Shown piece after piece: positions 23,405 through 33,883 of a stretch of DNA of 64,000 nucleotides. A program made the position numbers and the translations under genes. The DNA comes from Sipunculus nudus (lineage: Eukaryota; Annelida; Sipuncula; Golfingiida; Sipunculidae), in the NCBI GenBank assembly GCA_026874595.1, contig CM049318.1, forward strand, positions 44,434,456 through 44,498,455. Direction: 5' to 3'. Position 1 is the stretch's first letter; each line of letters opens with the position of its first letter. A model generated the notes under the pieces. It made no database searches. It saw nothing but the letters and a program-made list of their open reading frames with translations, and was not told where the DNA came from.

Positions 23405-24846
23405 CTAGACATTTCTTGGCACCGCAGGTGCCAGAGTATCCCCAGACATAGTAGGCCCCCCTCCTACAAGAACAGACCCCCATTTTTAGCAGCATATACT
23501 GACACTTGGCATATTTATTGTTTATGCCATCTAACGATCCACAATCTTGTTGAAGATGTTGGTCCTGTGACCTCGATCTTTTTAAAGATGTGTCCTGTGA
23601 CCTTGACCTTTGATCTCATGACCCCAAAATCAATTTGGGTCTTGCTTTTCCAATGGGACATATGCAAGTCAAGTTTGAAATCTATACATCAATAAAGCAG
23701 GAATTATCATCCAGAAACTTATTTTTGGACAGATGACTCCTGTGACCTTCACCTTTGACCTTGTGACCACAAAATTGACAGGGTTCTTCCTCTCTTGGCA
23801 GGTGAACTATATGTGCAAGATGAAAGATATGAGATGAAATGTTTGGCTGAAAATGCATCCACATCTTTTTAAAGATGTGTCCTGTGACCTTGACCTTTGA
23901 CCTCATGACCCCAAAATTAATTTGGGTCTTACTTTTCCAATGGGACATATACAAGTCAAGTTTGAAATCCATACATAAATAAAAGCAGGAATTATCATCC
24001 AGAAACTAATTTTTGGACATATGGCTCCTGTGACCTTCACCTTTGACCTTGTGACCTCAAAATTGACAGGGTTCTTCCTCTATATATTCAAGATGGAAGA
24101 CCTGGGATGAAAGTTTGGCTTAAAATGCATCCACAGTATCTTTTAAAATGCCAGTCCAGTGACCTTGACCTTTGACCTCATGACCCTAGAACCTATAGGG
24201 TTCTTACTTTAGTGGTGGGCCATACATAAGTCATGTTTGACATCCATATGGCTATCAACACTGGAGATATCATAAGAGGTGTGTGATTTTTACCATATAT
24301 GGCAATATTCAAGGTCAAGGCCACTATCATAGGAAAGGTCATGACCCCAATTTAAATAAGCATCATCCCATAACCCATACCTATGTATATGCATGATATA
24401 AAAGAAATCTGTCCATTAGTTTTTGACTTATAATGCTCACAGTGCTGTAAGGTGGCAATTTTGGGGGTATTAATCGGCACGAAATCAAGTAAAGAATAAT
24501 AGGTGGTGCCACCAGTTTCTGGAACATGACAACCCTATCCATGATCTTCCATCAACTTGATTTTGGGATAAATCCATGCAAGATTTCTTGAGATATTAAA
24601 GAATTTGTGGGATTTTCCCCAAAATTGGACCTATTCAAGGTCAAGGACACTCTCCTAGTAAAGGTCATGACCTCATTTTAAATAGGCGTCGTCCTCTTAC
24701 CCATATCTATACATATACCAAGTTTGGTAAAGTTCCGTGAAATATTTTTTGGGCTATCGCGCCAACAAGATTCATATGCGGCGGCGGCGGCGGCGGCGGG
24801 ACCGTTATGAAAACATAGTATCCCCCGACTTTGTCTGGGGATACAA
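23405..24846 (-). mobile_element. Family C Helitron-like element, complete, with ~147-bp and ~330-bp arrays
   Basis: Read on the minus strand, the element begins TTGTATCCCC and ends in a 7-bp hairpin (TGGCACC and GGTGCCA around a three-base loop, 23417-23433) 11 bases before CTAG, with T as next base. The preceding host base is A. A 3' hairpin, CTAG end and A/T target with no duplication is the published Helitron pattern; the 5' TT instead of TC is atypical. About 23540-24230 is the ~147-bp array with TGACCTTTGACC, and 24290-24760 the ~330-bp array. A (CGG)n tract lies at 24778-24800. No Rep/helicase frame is seen. Confidence 0.8.
24778..24800 (+). repeat. (CGG)n tract near the family C terminus
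   Basis: Seven CGG units just inside the right end of the C element. Equivalent tracts lie at about 26522-26539 and 54564-54587, and shorter ones near 10430 and 42667. They stand out strongly against the AT-rich background. Confidence 0.9.
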
Positions 24847-24969
24847 TAAAAGATGCAGTACTTTCATTGTTAAAGGTACAATAGTTCTGCCAAAAATCAT
24901 TCTAGTAAACTTGAACAAAGGCCACCTAAGAATAATTTTTGTGCAATTTTACAGAAGATATAATTGAAA

Positions 24970-26587
24970 CTAGATATTTCTTGGCACTGCAGGTGCCATA
25001 GTATCCCCAGACAATTAATCCCCGCCCCCCTTTAAGAATAGGCCCCCAATCTTCAGCAACAATTAATATCAGACCACACTCATAGAAAAGGTCATTCTCA
25101 TAGAAAAGGTCATGATCCAAATTTCAATATACATCATCCCCTAACCCATGTCTATGTATATGCAAGAAATCTGTCCATTAGTTTTTGACTTATAATGCTC
25201 ACAATTCTGTTAAGTGGCAATGATGGGGTATTAAACGGCACGAAAACAAGTAAAAGAATAACAGGTGGCGCCACCTGTTTCCGGTACATGACATTACTAT
25301 CCAAGATCTTCGGTCAAGTTGATTTTTGGACCAATGCATGCATCCCTTATTGAGAAATTAATGATTTTGTGTGATTTTCACCATATATGGCAATATTCAA
25401 GGTCAAGGCCACTCATTGGAAAGGTAATGACCCCTATTCAAATAAACATTATCCTATAACCCATATCCATGTATATGCATAATATGAAAGAAATTTGTCC
25501 ATTAGTTTTTGACTTATAATGCTCACAGTACTGATAAATGGCAATGATGGGGCATTAAATGGCACAAAACAAGTAAAAGAATAACAGGTGGCGCCACCTG
25601 TTTCCGGTACATGACAATACTTTCCAAGATCTTCGAAAATGTTGATTTTTCGACCAATGCATGCATCCCTTATTGAGATATTAATGATTTTGTGTAATTT
25701 TCACCATATATGGCAATATTCAAGGTCAAGGCCACTCTAATAGGAAAGGTCATGACCCCAATTTATATATACATCATCCCATAACCCATGTCTATGTATA
25801 TGCATAATATGAAAGAAATCTGTCCATTAGTTTTTGACTTATAATGCTCACAGGTTATAAATGTACTGTTAAGTGGCAATGATGGGGTATTAAACGGCAT
25901 GAAAACAAGTAAAAGAATAACAGGTGGCGCCACCTGTTTCCGGTACATGACATTACTATCCAAGATCTTCGGTCAAGTTGATTTTTGGACCAATGCATGC
26001 ATCCCTTATTGAGGAATTAATGATTTTGTGTGATTTTCACCATATATGGTAATATTCAAGGTCAAGGCCACTCTCATAGGAAAGGTCATGACCCCAATTT
26101 AAATAAACATCATCCCATAACCCATATCTATGTATTTGCATAATATGAAAGAAATCTGTCCATTAGTTTTTGACTTATAATGCTCACAGTACTGTCAAGT
26201 AGCAATTTTGGGGATATTAAACGGCATGAAAACAAGTAAAGAATAGGTGGCGCCACCAGTTTCTGGAACATGACAACCCTATCCATGATCTTCGATTAAC
26301 TTGATTTTGGGATCAATCCATGCAAGTTTTCTTGAGATATTTAAGAATTTGTGTGATTTTCCCCAAAATTGAACCTATTCAAGGTCAAGGTCACTCTCCT
26401 AGTTGAGGTCATGACCTCATTTTAAATAGGTGTCGTCCTCTCACCCATATCTATACATATACCAAGTTTGGTAAAGATCCGTGAAATATATTTTGAGTTA
26501 TTGCGTCCAAAAGAAATCTCTGCGGCGGCGGCGGCGGCGTGACCGTGCCTAAACCATAGTATCTCCAGACTATGTCTGGCGATACAA
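24970..26587 (-). mobile_element. Family C Helitron-like element, complete, ~330-bp array only
   Basis: Starts CTAGATATTTCTTGGCACTG (hairpin 24982-24998, one stem position changed) and ends TATGTCTGGCGATACAA. The body is about four ~330-bp monomers with exact GGTGGCGCCACC at 25263, 25587, 25923 and 26246. The ~147-bp array of the neighbouring C copy is absent. Left flank ends GAAA and right flank starts TAATAATTTTG, an A/T target on the minus strand. It lies 123 bp from the previous C copy in the same DE host. Confidence 0.8.
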
Positions 26588-27657
26588 TAATAATTTTGTA
26601 GAAGAACACTATTGCAGTCCTCAGTTTGAAAAAGACATAATAATGGCCATAAGACCAACTTAAGCCTATCACGACTCAACCAAAAATCAACAAACTCAGT
26701 ATATTCTGATATGATTGAAAGAACCATGTCCTAGGATAATTCTTTTAAAAATTTGAACAAATCAACTTGACAGTTTCATCATTAAGCTGAAAGAGGCTAA
26801 AATTATGAGGTTTTTTGCCCATAAAAAACAGGTCAATGTAGGTGGCACCACTAAATCTACAACTTCAAATATGAGTCATGTGACCACTATTTGCACAATA
26901 CCTGGTAATGCTAGCTTCTGTCATTTCTGAGAGTACTATGTCAGTATGCCTACTTGGCTGAATGACTGTTCAAATTTGTGTAACTCCACTAAAATTCATC
27001 AAATACAAACCATTTGAACAAACTTGAGAGGGCTTGCCTCTGGGATCCTTTATGTAAAATATTTAACAATTTGGCTGGACCGTCTACACGAAGACAACTT
27101 TTAAAATATTGTCAGCTTTTTCCTTATAAAATCTAAGTAAATGCAGATAGCAAAAATATAAGCTGAATCCCACAAAATTTGATATGTGACAGATTATTGC
27201 ATAAAATCTGGTCGTGTACAGATGACCAATGACCCCCGTACAAAAATAGGTCAATTCAGGTGGTGCCACCAATACCTGAATTTCATATATGACTCATGTG
27301 ACCAACACTGGCAAAAAATTTGGTGATGATAGCTCTGGCTGTTTCTGAGACTGTCATTTTAGTATGATTTTTTGGACAGATGACTAAGTTTAACTTCCTG
27401 AACAAAATTGAGGGAGATGGTATAAAAGATTATTTCTGTGAAATATTGAACAATTTGGCTTGAGTGTTTCGGAGGAGAAGATTTTTAAAGGTTTTTTTTA
27501 GCTTTTTCTCTATAAAATTTAAGAAAATTTTCAGATGGCTAATTTTTTGCATTAAATTTCATGGTGCTAGCTGCAATCATTTTCAAAATAGTATGGGTAA
27601 ACGTACAGAAGACAAACCCCACCACACCATCGCATTAGTTCACAGGTTTACTAAAAA

Positions 27658-29029
27658 TTAATACAGATGCATATTGAATGCAAAATTATAATACAGATAC
27701 ATCTCACTGATGGCAAAATTTTGAATTAATTTGACTATGAATCCCAATTATTTATAATCCATGTACAGCCATCTTTATATACCCACAGAGAGCTGTATAG
27801 CTGTGATTGTAAACATTGCCTGGCATGAGGAATATCTAAAAATCATAAATCTACATTTTTTAAAAGCTTTTAAAAAACATTCTTGTCAATATTTACCATA
27901 GATAACCTGAAATCTAAATGTCTAGAGGCATGATGTAATAAATGCTGATAAACTGATGCCAGTCTAGATGTATCTAGATGCATCTGTGTATCTGCTTCAC
28001 ACAGCTAACATATATGGTAAAATGACTCAATTGAACCTTTATAATTCAGCCAAAATTGATTCTTTGGAACCATAAAAGACAATTATTATAAGAATTATTC
28101 AGGGGATTATTCTTGTAAAATATTAAACAAATTGGCCTCAGTAGGGTCAGTCAAAAAAAATTTTACAGGTTTATAACTCATATGGGAAAATACAGCAAAA
28201 TGGCTAAGTTAAGCTTCCCATAACTCAGCCAAAAATCACTGAACCAAAACCATTTGAACAAACTTGAATTATCAACATCTAAGGATAATTAATGTGTGAG
28301 ATTTAAAAATTTGGCCCAGTGGTTTTTGAGGAGAAGATCTTTGTAGCCACTGAGCCAAAATGGGCTGTTTCAGCATATGACTAAATTCAGCTTCCCATAA
28401 CTCAGCCAAAAGTCACTGAACTTAGACCATTTGAACAAATTTCAGAAAGCACTACCCTAGGATCATTTCTGTGCGATATTAAATTATTTGGCCATATGGT
28501 TTCAGAGAAGAAGTTTTTTGTAGCCGTCAGTATGATACGGGCACTGATGACCCCCGTACAAAAAAGGTTGATGCAGGTGGCGCCACCAATACCTCAATTT
28601 CAGATATGTCTCATGTGAACAACATTGGCATAAAATTTGGTGATGATAGCTCCAGCCTTTTCTGAGATTGTAATTTTAGTATGCTTTTATGGACAGATGA
28701 CTAAGTTCAGCTTCCTGTAACTCGGCCAAAAATTACTGAACTTAAACCATTCGAACAAACTTGAGAAAGATTATTCAAGGAATCATTTCTGTGAAATATT
28801 GGACAATTTGGCTGATCAGTTTCGGAGAAGAAGATTTTTAAAGCTTTTTTAGCTTTTTCCCTATAAAATCTAAGAAAATGCAGTTAGCCTAAAAATAAGC
28901 AAAATCCGATATAGTTTTTAGTAGATTAATTTTTTGCATATTTTTCAAGATAGTATGGGTTAACGTACAGAGGACAGCCGAAGGACGCCGGACGACGCCA
29001 CACCATCGCATAAGCTCACAGGTTCGCTA
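27658..29029 (+). mobile_element. Family DE element, 3' part, second in series
   Basis: About 27840-28080 matches 44740-44960 inside the 43508 copy (TAAATCTACATTTTTTAAAA, TAGAGGCATGATGTAAT). The rest follows the ACTCAGCCAAAAATCACTGA monomers, with GGTGGCGCCACC at 28576. It ends with CACCATCGCATAAGCTCACA and GGTTCGCTA at about 29029. No DE head precedes it. Bases 27658-27830 have no family match. Confidence 0.65.
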
Positions 29030-30147
29030 CCAAACTGGCCTCAGTATCATCAGTCAAAAAACGTTTTGTAGGTTTATAACTAATATGGGAAAATACAGGA
29101 AAATTGCAAAGTTCAGCTTCCCATAATTCAGCCAAAAATCATTGAACCAAAACCATAGAACAAACTTGAATTATCAACATCTTAGGAAAATTAATGTGTG
29201 AGATTTAAGAATTTGGCCCAGTGGTTTTTGAGAAGAAGATTTTTGTAGCCACTTAGCTAAAATGGGCTGTTACGGCATATGACTAAATTCAGCTTCCCAT
29301 AACTTAGCCAAAAGTCACTGAACTGAGACCATTTGAACAAACTTGAATTATTAACATCTAAGGATAATTAATGTGTGATATTTAAGAATTTGGCCCAGTG
29401 GTTTTTGAGAAGAAGATTTTTTTAGCCACTTAGCTAAAATGGGCTGCTATGTCATATGACTAAATTCAGCTTCCCATAACTTAGCCAAAAGTCACTGAAC
29501 TGAGACCATTTGAACAAACTTCAGAAAGCACTACCCTAGGATCATTTCTGTGTGATATTAAACAATTTGGCTATATCGTTTCAGAGAAGAAGTTATTTGT
29601 AGACTTCAGTTTGATACAGGCACTGATGACCCCCGTACAAAAAAGGCCGATGCAGGTGGCGCCACCAATACCTAAATTTCAGATATGACTGATGTGATCA
29701 ACATTGGCATAAAATTTGGTGATGATAGCTCAAGCCATTTCTGAGATTGTAATTTTAGTATGCTTTTTTGGACAGATCACAGTTCAACTTCCTGTAACTT
29801 GGCTAAAAATCACCGAACTTAAACTATTTGAACAAACTTAAGAGAGATAGTTCCAGAAATCATTTCTGTAAAATATTGGACAATTTGGCTGAACAGATTC
29901 GGAGAAGATTTTTTAAGCTTTTTTAGCTTTTTCCCTATAAAATCTAAGAAAATGCAGTTAGCCAAAAAACAAGCAAAATCCGATAGAGTTTTTTAGATGA
30001 CTAATTTTATGAATAAAATTTAATGATGCTAATTCTTGCCGTTTTCAAGATAGTATAGGTTAACGTACAGACGATGGACAAAGGACGACAGCCGACGGAC
30101 GCCGGACAATGCCACACCATCGCATAAGCTCACAGGTTCGCTAAAAA
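29030..30147 (+). mobile_element. Family DE element, 3' part, third in series
   Basis: Starts in mid-monomer (CAAACTGGCCTCAGTATCAT) directly after the previous GGTTCGCTA. It contains repeated ~180-bp units with CAGCTTCCCATAACTTAGCC and GGTGGCGCCACC at 29655. It ends in a complex GACGG-rich tract and CACAGGTTCGCTAAAAA at 30147. Three DE 3' ends therefore follow one another at 27657, 29029 and 30147 with only one head, at 22300. Confidence 0.65.
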
Positions 30148-30188
30148 TGTACCTTAGGGTTAAATGAAAAAATACATTTGATAAAAAA

Positions 30189-30720
30189 CAAGTGACCCGT
30201 GGGTCATGATGCTCAGCCGACTGACTTGTTGATAATATGTCCTTGCACAGACAAAAATTAAGATAGGTGGCTTCAAAGTTGATGCATATTAGCTTAAGTT
30301 CATCAAGACCCATAAGCACAACAAATCTGATGACAATCCAACTAGCCTTTCATGAGGAATCTGGCAATTTGTGTGCAATTTGCATTATTTCTGGGGTGCT
30401 CAAACATACCCCAAAACTCTGAGAATATAGATTAACTGTGATCAAATTTCAGGTTTCTGGGGAGAACTTTTGAGGAACTCTCAGGATGTCAAGTAAGAAG
30501 ATTCTGGGCCCCATGGTTTTGATTTGTGCCCTACTTTGGTATCAAATTTTCAATTACGCTGGGGTATTTCAGAGCCCCATAGATCGGAGAATATGGACCT
30601 TAATTCACGTTTCCAAGGAGACTTTAACAGATCTCCCTGGATGTCAAGTTTGAAGATTATAGGACCAATTTAAGTCCTGTTAAGGGACAACTGCATCTTT
30701 GAAGGTCTCATAAATAGAGA
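30189..30720 (+). mobile_element. Family B-type element, 5' part, cut by family H
   Basis: Head CAAGTGACCCGTGGGTCATG with GCTCAGCCGACTGA, then two diverged B-like monomers (CAGGATGTCAAGTAAGAAGA, GATTTGTGCCC). Similarity ends at AAATAGAGA at 30720, where the H head begins. B sequence does not resume after H. Bases 30148-30188 are unassigned. Confidence 0.6.
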
Positions 30721-32155
30721 ACAAGGCCTTAAGGCCTAATGCGAACCTATGCAATGTTTGGGAGTATGAATGGAGATTTATTTTTAAAATTTCATATTGA
30801 TCCTTTCAAGTCCTACATATCTACCTTAGTCATTATGATTTCAGCAAAATGGACATTTCGGACCTGCAAGTTTCAGACTAGGACATTTTAAAACTAGAAT
30901 ATGTGTAGTCTACAAGCCATTATGTGTATCCGCAGAAATCAGAGTGGGACGGGTGAAGCGAGGCATGGATTAAGTGGCAAGGGGAACAGAGTGAGGTGTG
31001 TTGCATATTAGCATAGATGTCTGCAGTCAAACCACTGCTGAGATACGAGTGATTTTATCCCAAGGCAGATGGACAGATGGACGCTGTGCATAAATGGTTG
31101 CAGGTGGCGCCACTAGTTTTGCCTACGATGAAGAGCTATGTGAGATCTATAAGCAAGCAAAATTTTGGCCCAAACGGTCAAACGGTTCCTGAGATATAAG
31201 CTTGGAAGTCTGCAGAGTAAACGTGAATGTAGGTGGCGCCACCTGTCATAAAATCGAGAAAGCTGTCAAGGATGTATAAACCTGCAAAATTTCAGGTGGA
31301 TAAGTCAAACCACTTCTGAGACATGAGTGATTTTATCCCAAAGCAGAGGAACAGATGGACGCTGTGCATAAATGGTTGCAGATGGTGCCACCAGTTTTGC
31401 CCATGATGAAGAGCTATGTGAGATCTATACGCAAGCAAAATTTTGGCCCAAACGGTCAAACGGTTCCTGAGATATGAGCTTGGAAGTCTGCAGAGTAAAC
31501 GTGAATGTAGGTGGCGCCAGCTGTCATAAAATCAAGAGAGCTGTCCAGGATGTATAAAACTGCAAAATTTCAGGTGGATAAGTCAAACCACTGCTGAGAT
31601 ATGAGTGATTTTATCCCAAGGCAGATGAACAGATGAGTGCTGTGTATTAATGGTTGCAGGTGGCGCCACCAGTTTTGCCTATGATGAAGAGCTATGTGAG
31701 ATCTATACACATGCAAAATTTTGGCCCAATCGGTCAAACAGCTCCCAAGATATGAGCTTGGATGTCTGCAGAGTAAACCTGAATCTAGGTGGCACCACCT
31801 GTCATAAATCTCGAAAGCTATCCAGGATGTATAAACCTGCAAAATTTCAGGTGGATAAGTCAAACCACTGCTGAGATATGAGTGATATTATCCCAAGGCA
31901 GATGAACAGATGGACGCTGTGCATAAGTGGTTGCAGGTGGCGCCACCATTTTTAGTGTATGTTATAAAGCTATCAAAGGGCTACATTTGTGCAAAATTTT
32001 TAGCCTGATCAGTCATATGGTTCCTGAGATATGCGGGTTTATGTGTGGAAACAGACGCACAAATGAGCGCTGGGCAGCGAGGAAAGGTCAGAGGTCAACC
32101 AAAAATGAGGGCGCAGCAGTTCACATGTGACCTGATGATAAACCTGATTCGCTTA
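30721..32155 (+). mobile_element. Family H element, ~278-bp dimeric tandem repeats
   Basis: The head contains AGGCCTTAAGGCCT, a perfect 14-bp palindrome, followed by GCGAACCTATGCA, so the terminus resembles DE. Each ~278-bp unit has two half-units, one with GTTGCAGGTGGCGCCAC and one with GAATGTAGGTGGCGCCACC. Exact palindromes are at 31232, 31659 and 31936. The likely 3' end is AACCTGATTCGCTTA at about 32155, a degenerate DE-type end. A second copy starts at 62997. Confidence 0.7.
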
Positions 32156-32168
32156 AAGGCCCAGTTCC

Positions 32169-32180
32169 GGTATAAAAGGA
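32169..32180 (+). promoter_or_regulatory. TATA-box-like motif
   Basis: GGTATAAAAGGA is a close match to the animal TATA consensus and lies about 480 bp upstream of the coding remnant, on the same strand. No initiator or transcript evidence is available, and AT-rich DNA produces such matches by chance, although the flanking GC here is higher than average. Confidence 0.25.
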
Positions 32181-32648
32181 GAAGTGGAGTCACAGCCGAG
32201 CCAGTATACAACCTGTCACCGCAGTGCTCACACAAACCTGGCTTCAGGAGCTTTAATGTGGATTTTATCAAAAATTACTAACCTGTTTGTCCCCAAAAAT
32301 GTCTGTGAGAAACATCTCTTGGAAAGATATCATTTTATTCCTTCATTAAGCACAAAGGATTAATTTTAAGTGAAAATTCCGAAGTTTTGTACACAGCAGC
32401 CAACACAAATTTGAATTTACTGGTCCTAGCTTTGGGGTATCCAGTATCACAACAGAGGCACACATGTGACAGCTTTGAAACCCCCTTTCCCCTGCTTACT
32501 GCACATACCACATGCCAGACACTAAGACAGGCCTTGCTCTGACCCAGCCATCATCTTATCACAACAGAAGCTCAGCTGCTGATAAGGCTGGCTACTACAG
32601 TAGTACTTGATGAATTAATGTGTTACTATGTAAAACATATGTCTTTGA

Positions 32649-33201
32649 TATTGGCAGTTTTATTATTCTGTATTAGATCCATTTGTGACCCATGTCCGTA
32701 CTCATATACACTGGAGCAGGAAGCACTGTGATGGTTCAGCTTACAAACTGAGGGCAAACAAGCGAGGTCTTGTAGAACATTATAAGGGGAACCATGCTAA
32801 CTGCTTTCCATCTACTAGATGCAAGGAAGAAGGTACCCTTTATGATACAAAATGTTTGATTACAGATCAAAAAGCAGAGCAGATGCTAATGAAAGCCATC
32901 ACAGGTGTACAAGAATGCTGAAGACTTTATATTGTGCCAGAACACCCATTATGTTGAGTCCTTTAACAATGCGTGCTTAATTTACCATGATAAAATATTA
33001 AGGATCTCATTTGGCTATGATGAGTATCAACGCCGCAGCAACATGTCAGTAATTGAGTGGAATGAAAACGTGGACAGAGAAAGTACATCAGTGTCTAACA
33101 GAATGTCTGTTAAAAACCCACGAAGACAACAGGGACAAAAAATTTTAAAAGAAAAACAACTTGCATTCTTTGACACAATTTGGGAACATGTGACAATGTA
33201 A
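32649..33201 (+). pseudogene. Frameshifted coding remnant of an uncharacterised invertebrate protein
   Basis: One frame is open from 32649 to a stop at 32919-32921 and includes HYKGNHANC. A second frame, one base shifted, is open from 32905 to a stop at 33199-33201 and includes YVESFNNACLIYHDK, VIEWNENVDRE and KNPRRQQG. The two read as one protein if a single-base indel near 32900-32910 is allowed. Composition is protein-like (Cys, His, Trp, charged blocks), unlike the low-complexity frames elsewhere. From memory, similar C-terminal blocks (His/Cys-rich, then YVESFNN, then W-N-E-N/H-V) occur in large, often multi-copy, uncharacterised proteins of molluscs, cnidarians and echinoderms. I cannot verify that here and assign no function. 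TATTATTCTGTATTAG just before 32677 could be a splice acceptor, making this a last exon. The shift could be decay or a sequencing error. Confidence 0.5.
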
Positions 33202-33644
33202 ACACACTTATTATGACAGTTATATGCATAAACAATGAAGTTTTACACTTGGAATATATCTATATAAAATGTTAAAAAATGTCCACACATTAAATCCACA
33301 TGGTACAGGTACATGATTAATTTTACTTTTTTTAAACAGCTTGCAAACAAAGCAAACAATATCCCTTTCATTAGCTTTCTATCCCTGATCCTCAGTTTTA
33401 CACTGATACACAGAGGTGACATTGTTACCCCATGCAGCCAGGCTGGGAAATTCCCTAAGCTGCCCCAAAGCACACTGGATCATTAATCACATGGTCAGTC
33501 TCAACCAGCTTCACTTGGGATGGGATCACTCGGAATTGGGCCTTTAAAATGCAAACCAAGTTTTTTCAAACAGTTGAAACATATATTTAAAATAATCTGG
33601 GAATTCTGCATCAAAACACTGTCTAGACGTCTAGACGCTGTGTC

Positions 33645-33883
33645 TGTGAGGAGAAGATTTTTTAAGGGTTTTTTAGCTTTTTCCCTATAAAATCTAAGAA
33701 AATGCATATAGCAAAAAAATAAACAAAATCCGATAGAGTTTTTCAGATGACTGATTATTTGCAAAAAATTTGGTGATGCTAGCTCCTGCCATTTTTGAGA
33801 TAGCTATGGTTAACGTACAGACGACGCACAACAGAAGACACACGATGCCGCACCATCGCATAAGCTCACAGGTTTGCTAAAAA
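33645..33883 (+). mobile_element. Family DE element, terminal 240 bp
   Basis: GGAGAAGATTTTTTAAGGG, TTTTTCCCTATAAAATCTAA and the end CACCATCGCATAAGCTCACA plus GGTTTGCTAAAAA. It joins family A sequence at 33884, where intact A copies read GATAAAAAAATATGATTTAG, so this DE end lies in an A-run of an A element whose head is lost. Confidence 0.7.

Larger units (their letters stand above)
22300..27657 (+). mobile_element. Family DE element, complete, interrupted by two family C elements
   Basis: Head CAAGGCCTACAGGCCTAATG with GCGAACCTGTG; end CACAGGTTTACTAAAAA at 27657. GCGAACCTGTG is the inverse of the family's canonical CACAGGTTCGC, giving an 11-bp subterminal inverted repeat. Removing C copies 23405-24846 and 24970-26587 leaves about 2.30 kb, almost equal to the 2.29 kb of the 47062 copy after removal of its own insert. 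At the first junction, TCTAGAATAA plus TAAAAGATGCAG recreates the uninterrupted TCTAGAATAATAAAAGATGC seen at 48062. Confidence 0.85.
32156..33644. other. Single-copy island holding a coding remnant
   Basis: Apart from repeats on both sides, this 1.5 kb matches none of the repeat families in the window. It contains a TATA-like motif at 32172, a frameshifted coding stretch at 32649-33201 and a less convincing minus-strand frame around 33243-33473. It is the best place in the window to look for a host gene. Confidence 0.5.

Noticed and set aside
33243-33473. Minus-strand 76-residue frame in the single-copy island
   Set aside because: It has a Cys-rich part, but the adjacent frame has a stop and no motif is convincing. 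It may be the 3' flank of the remnant.
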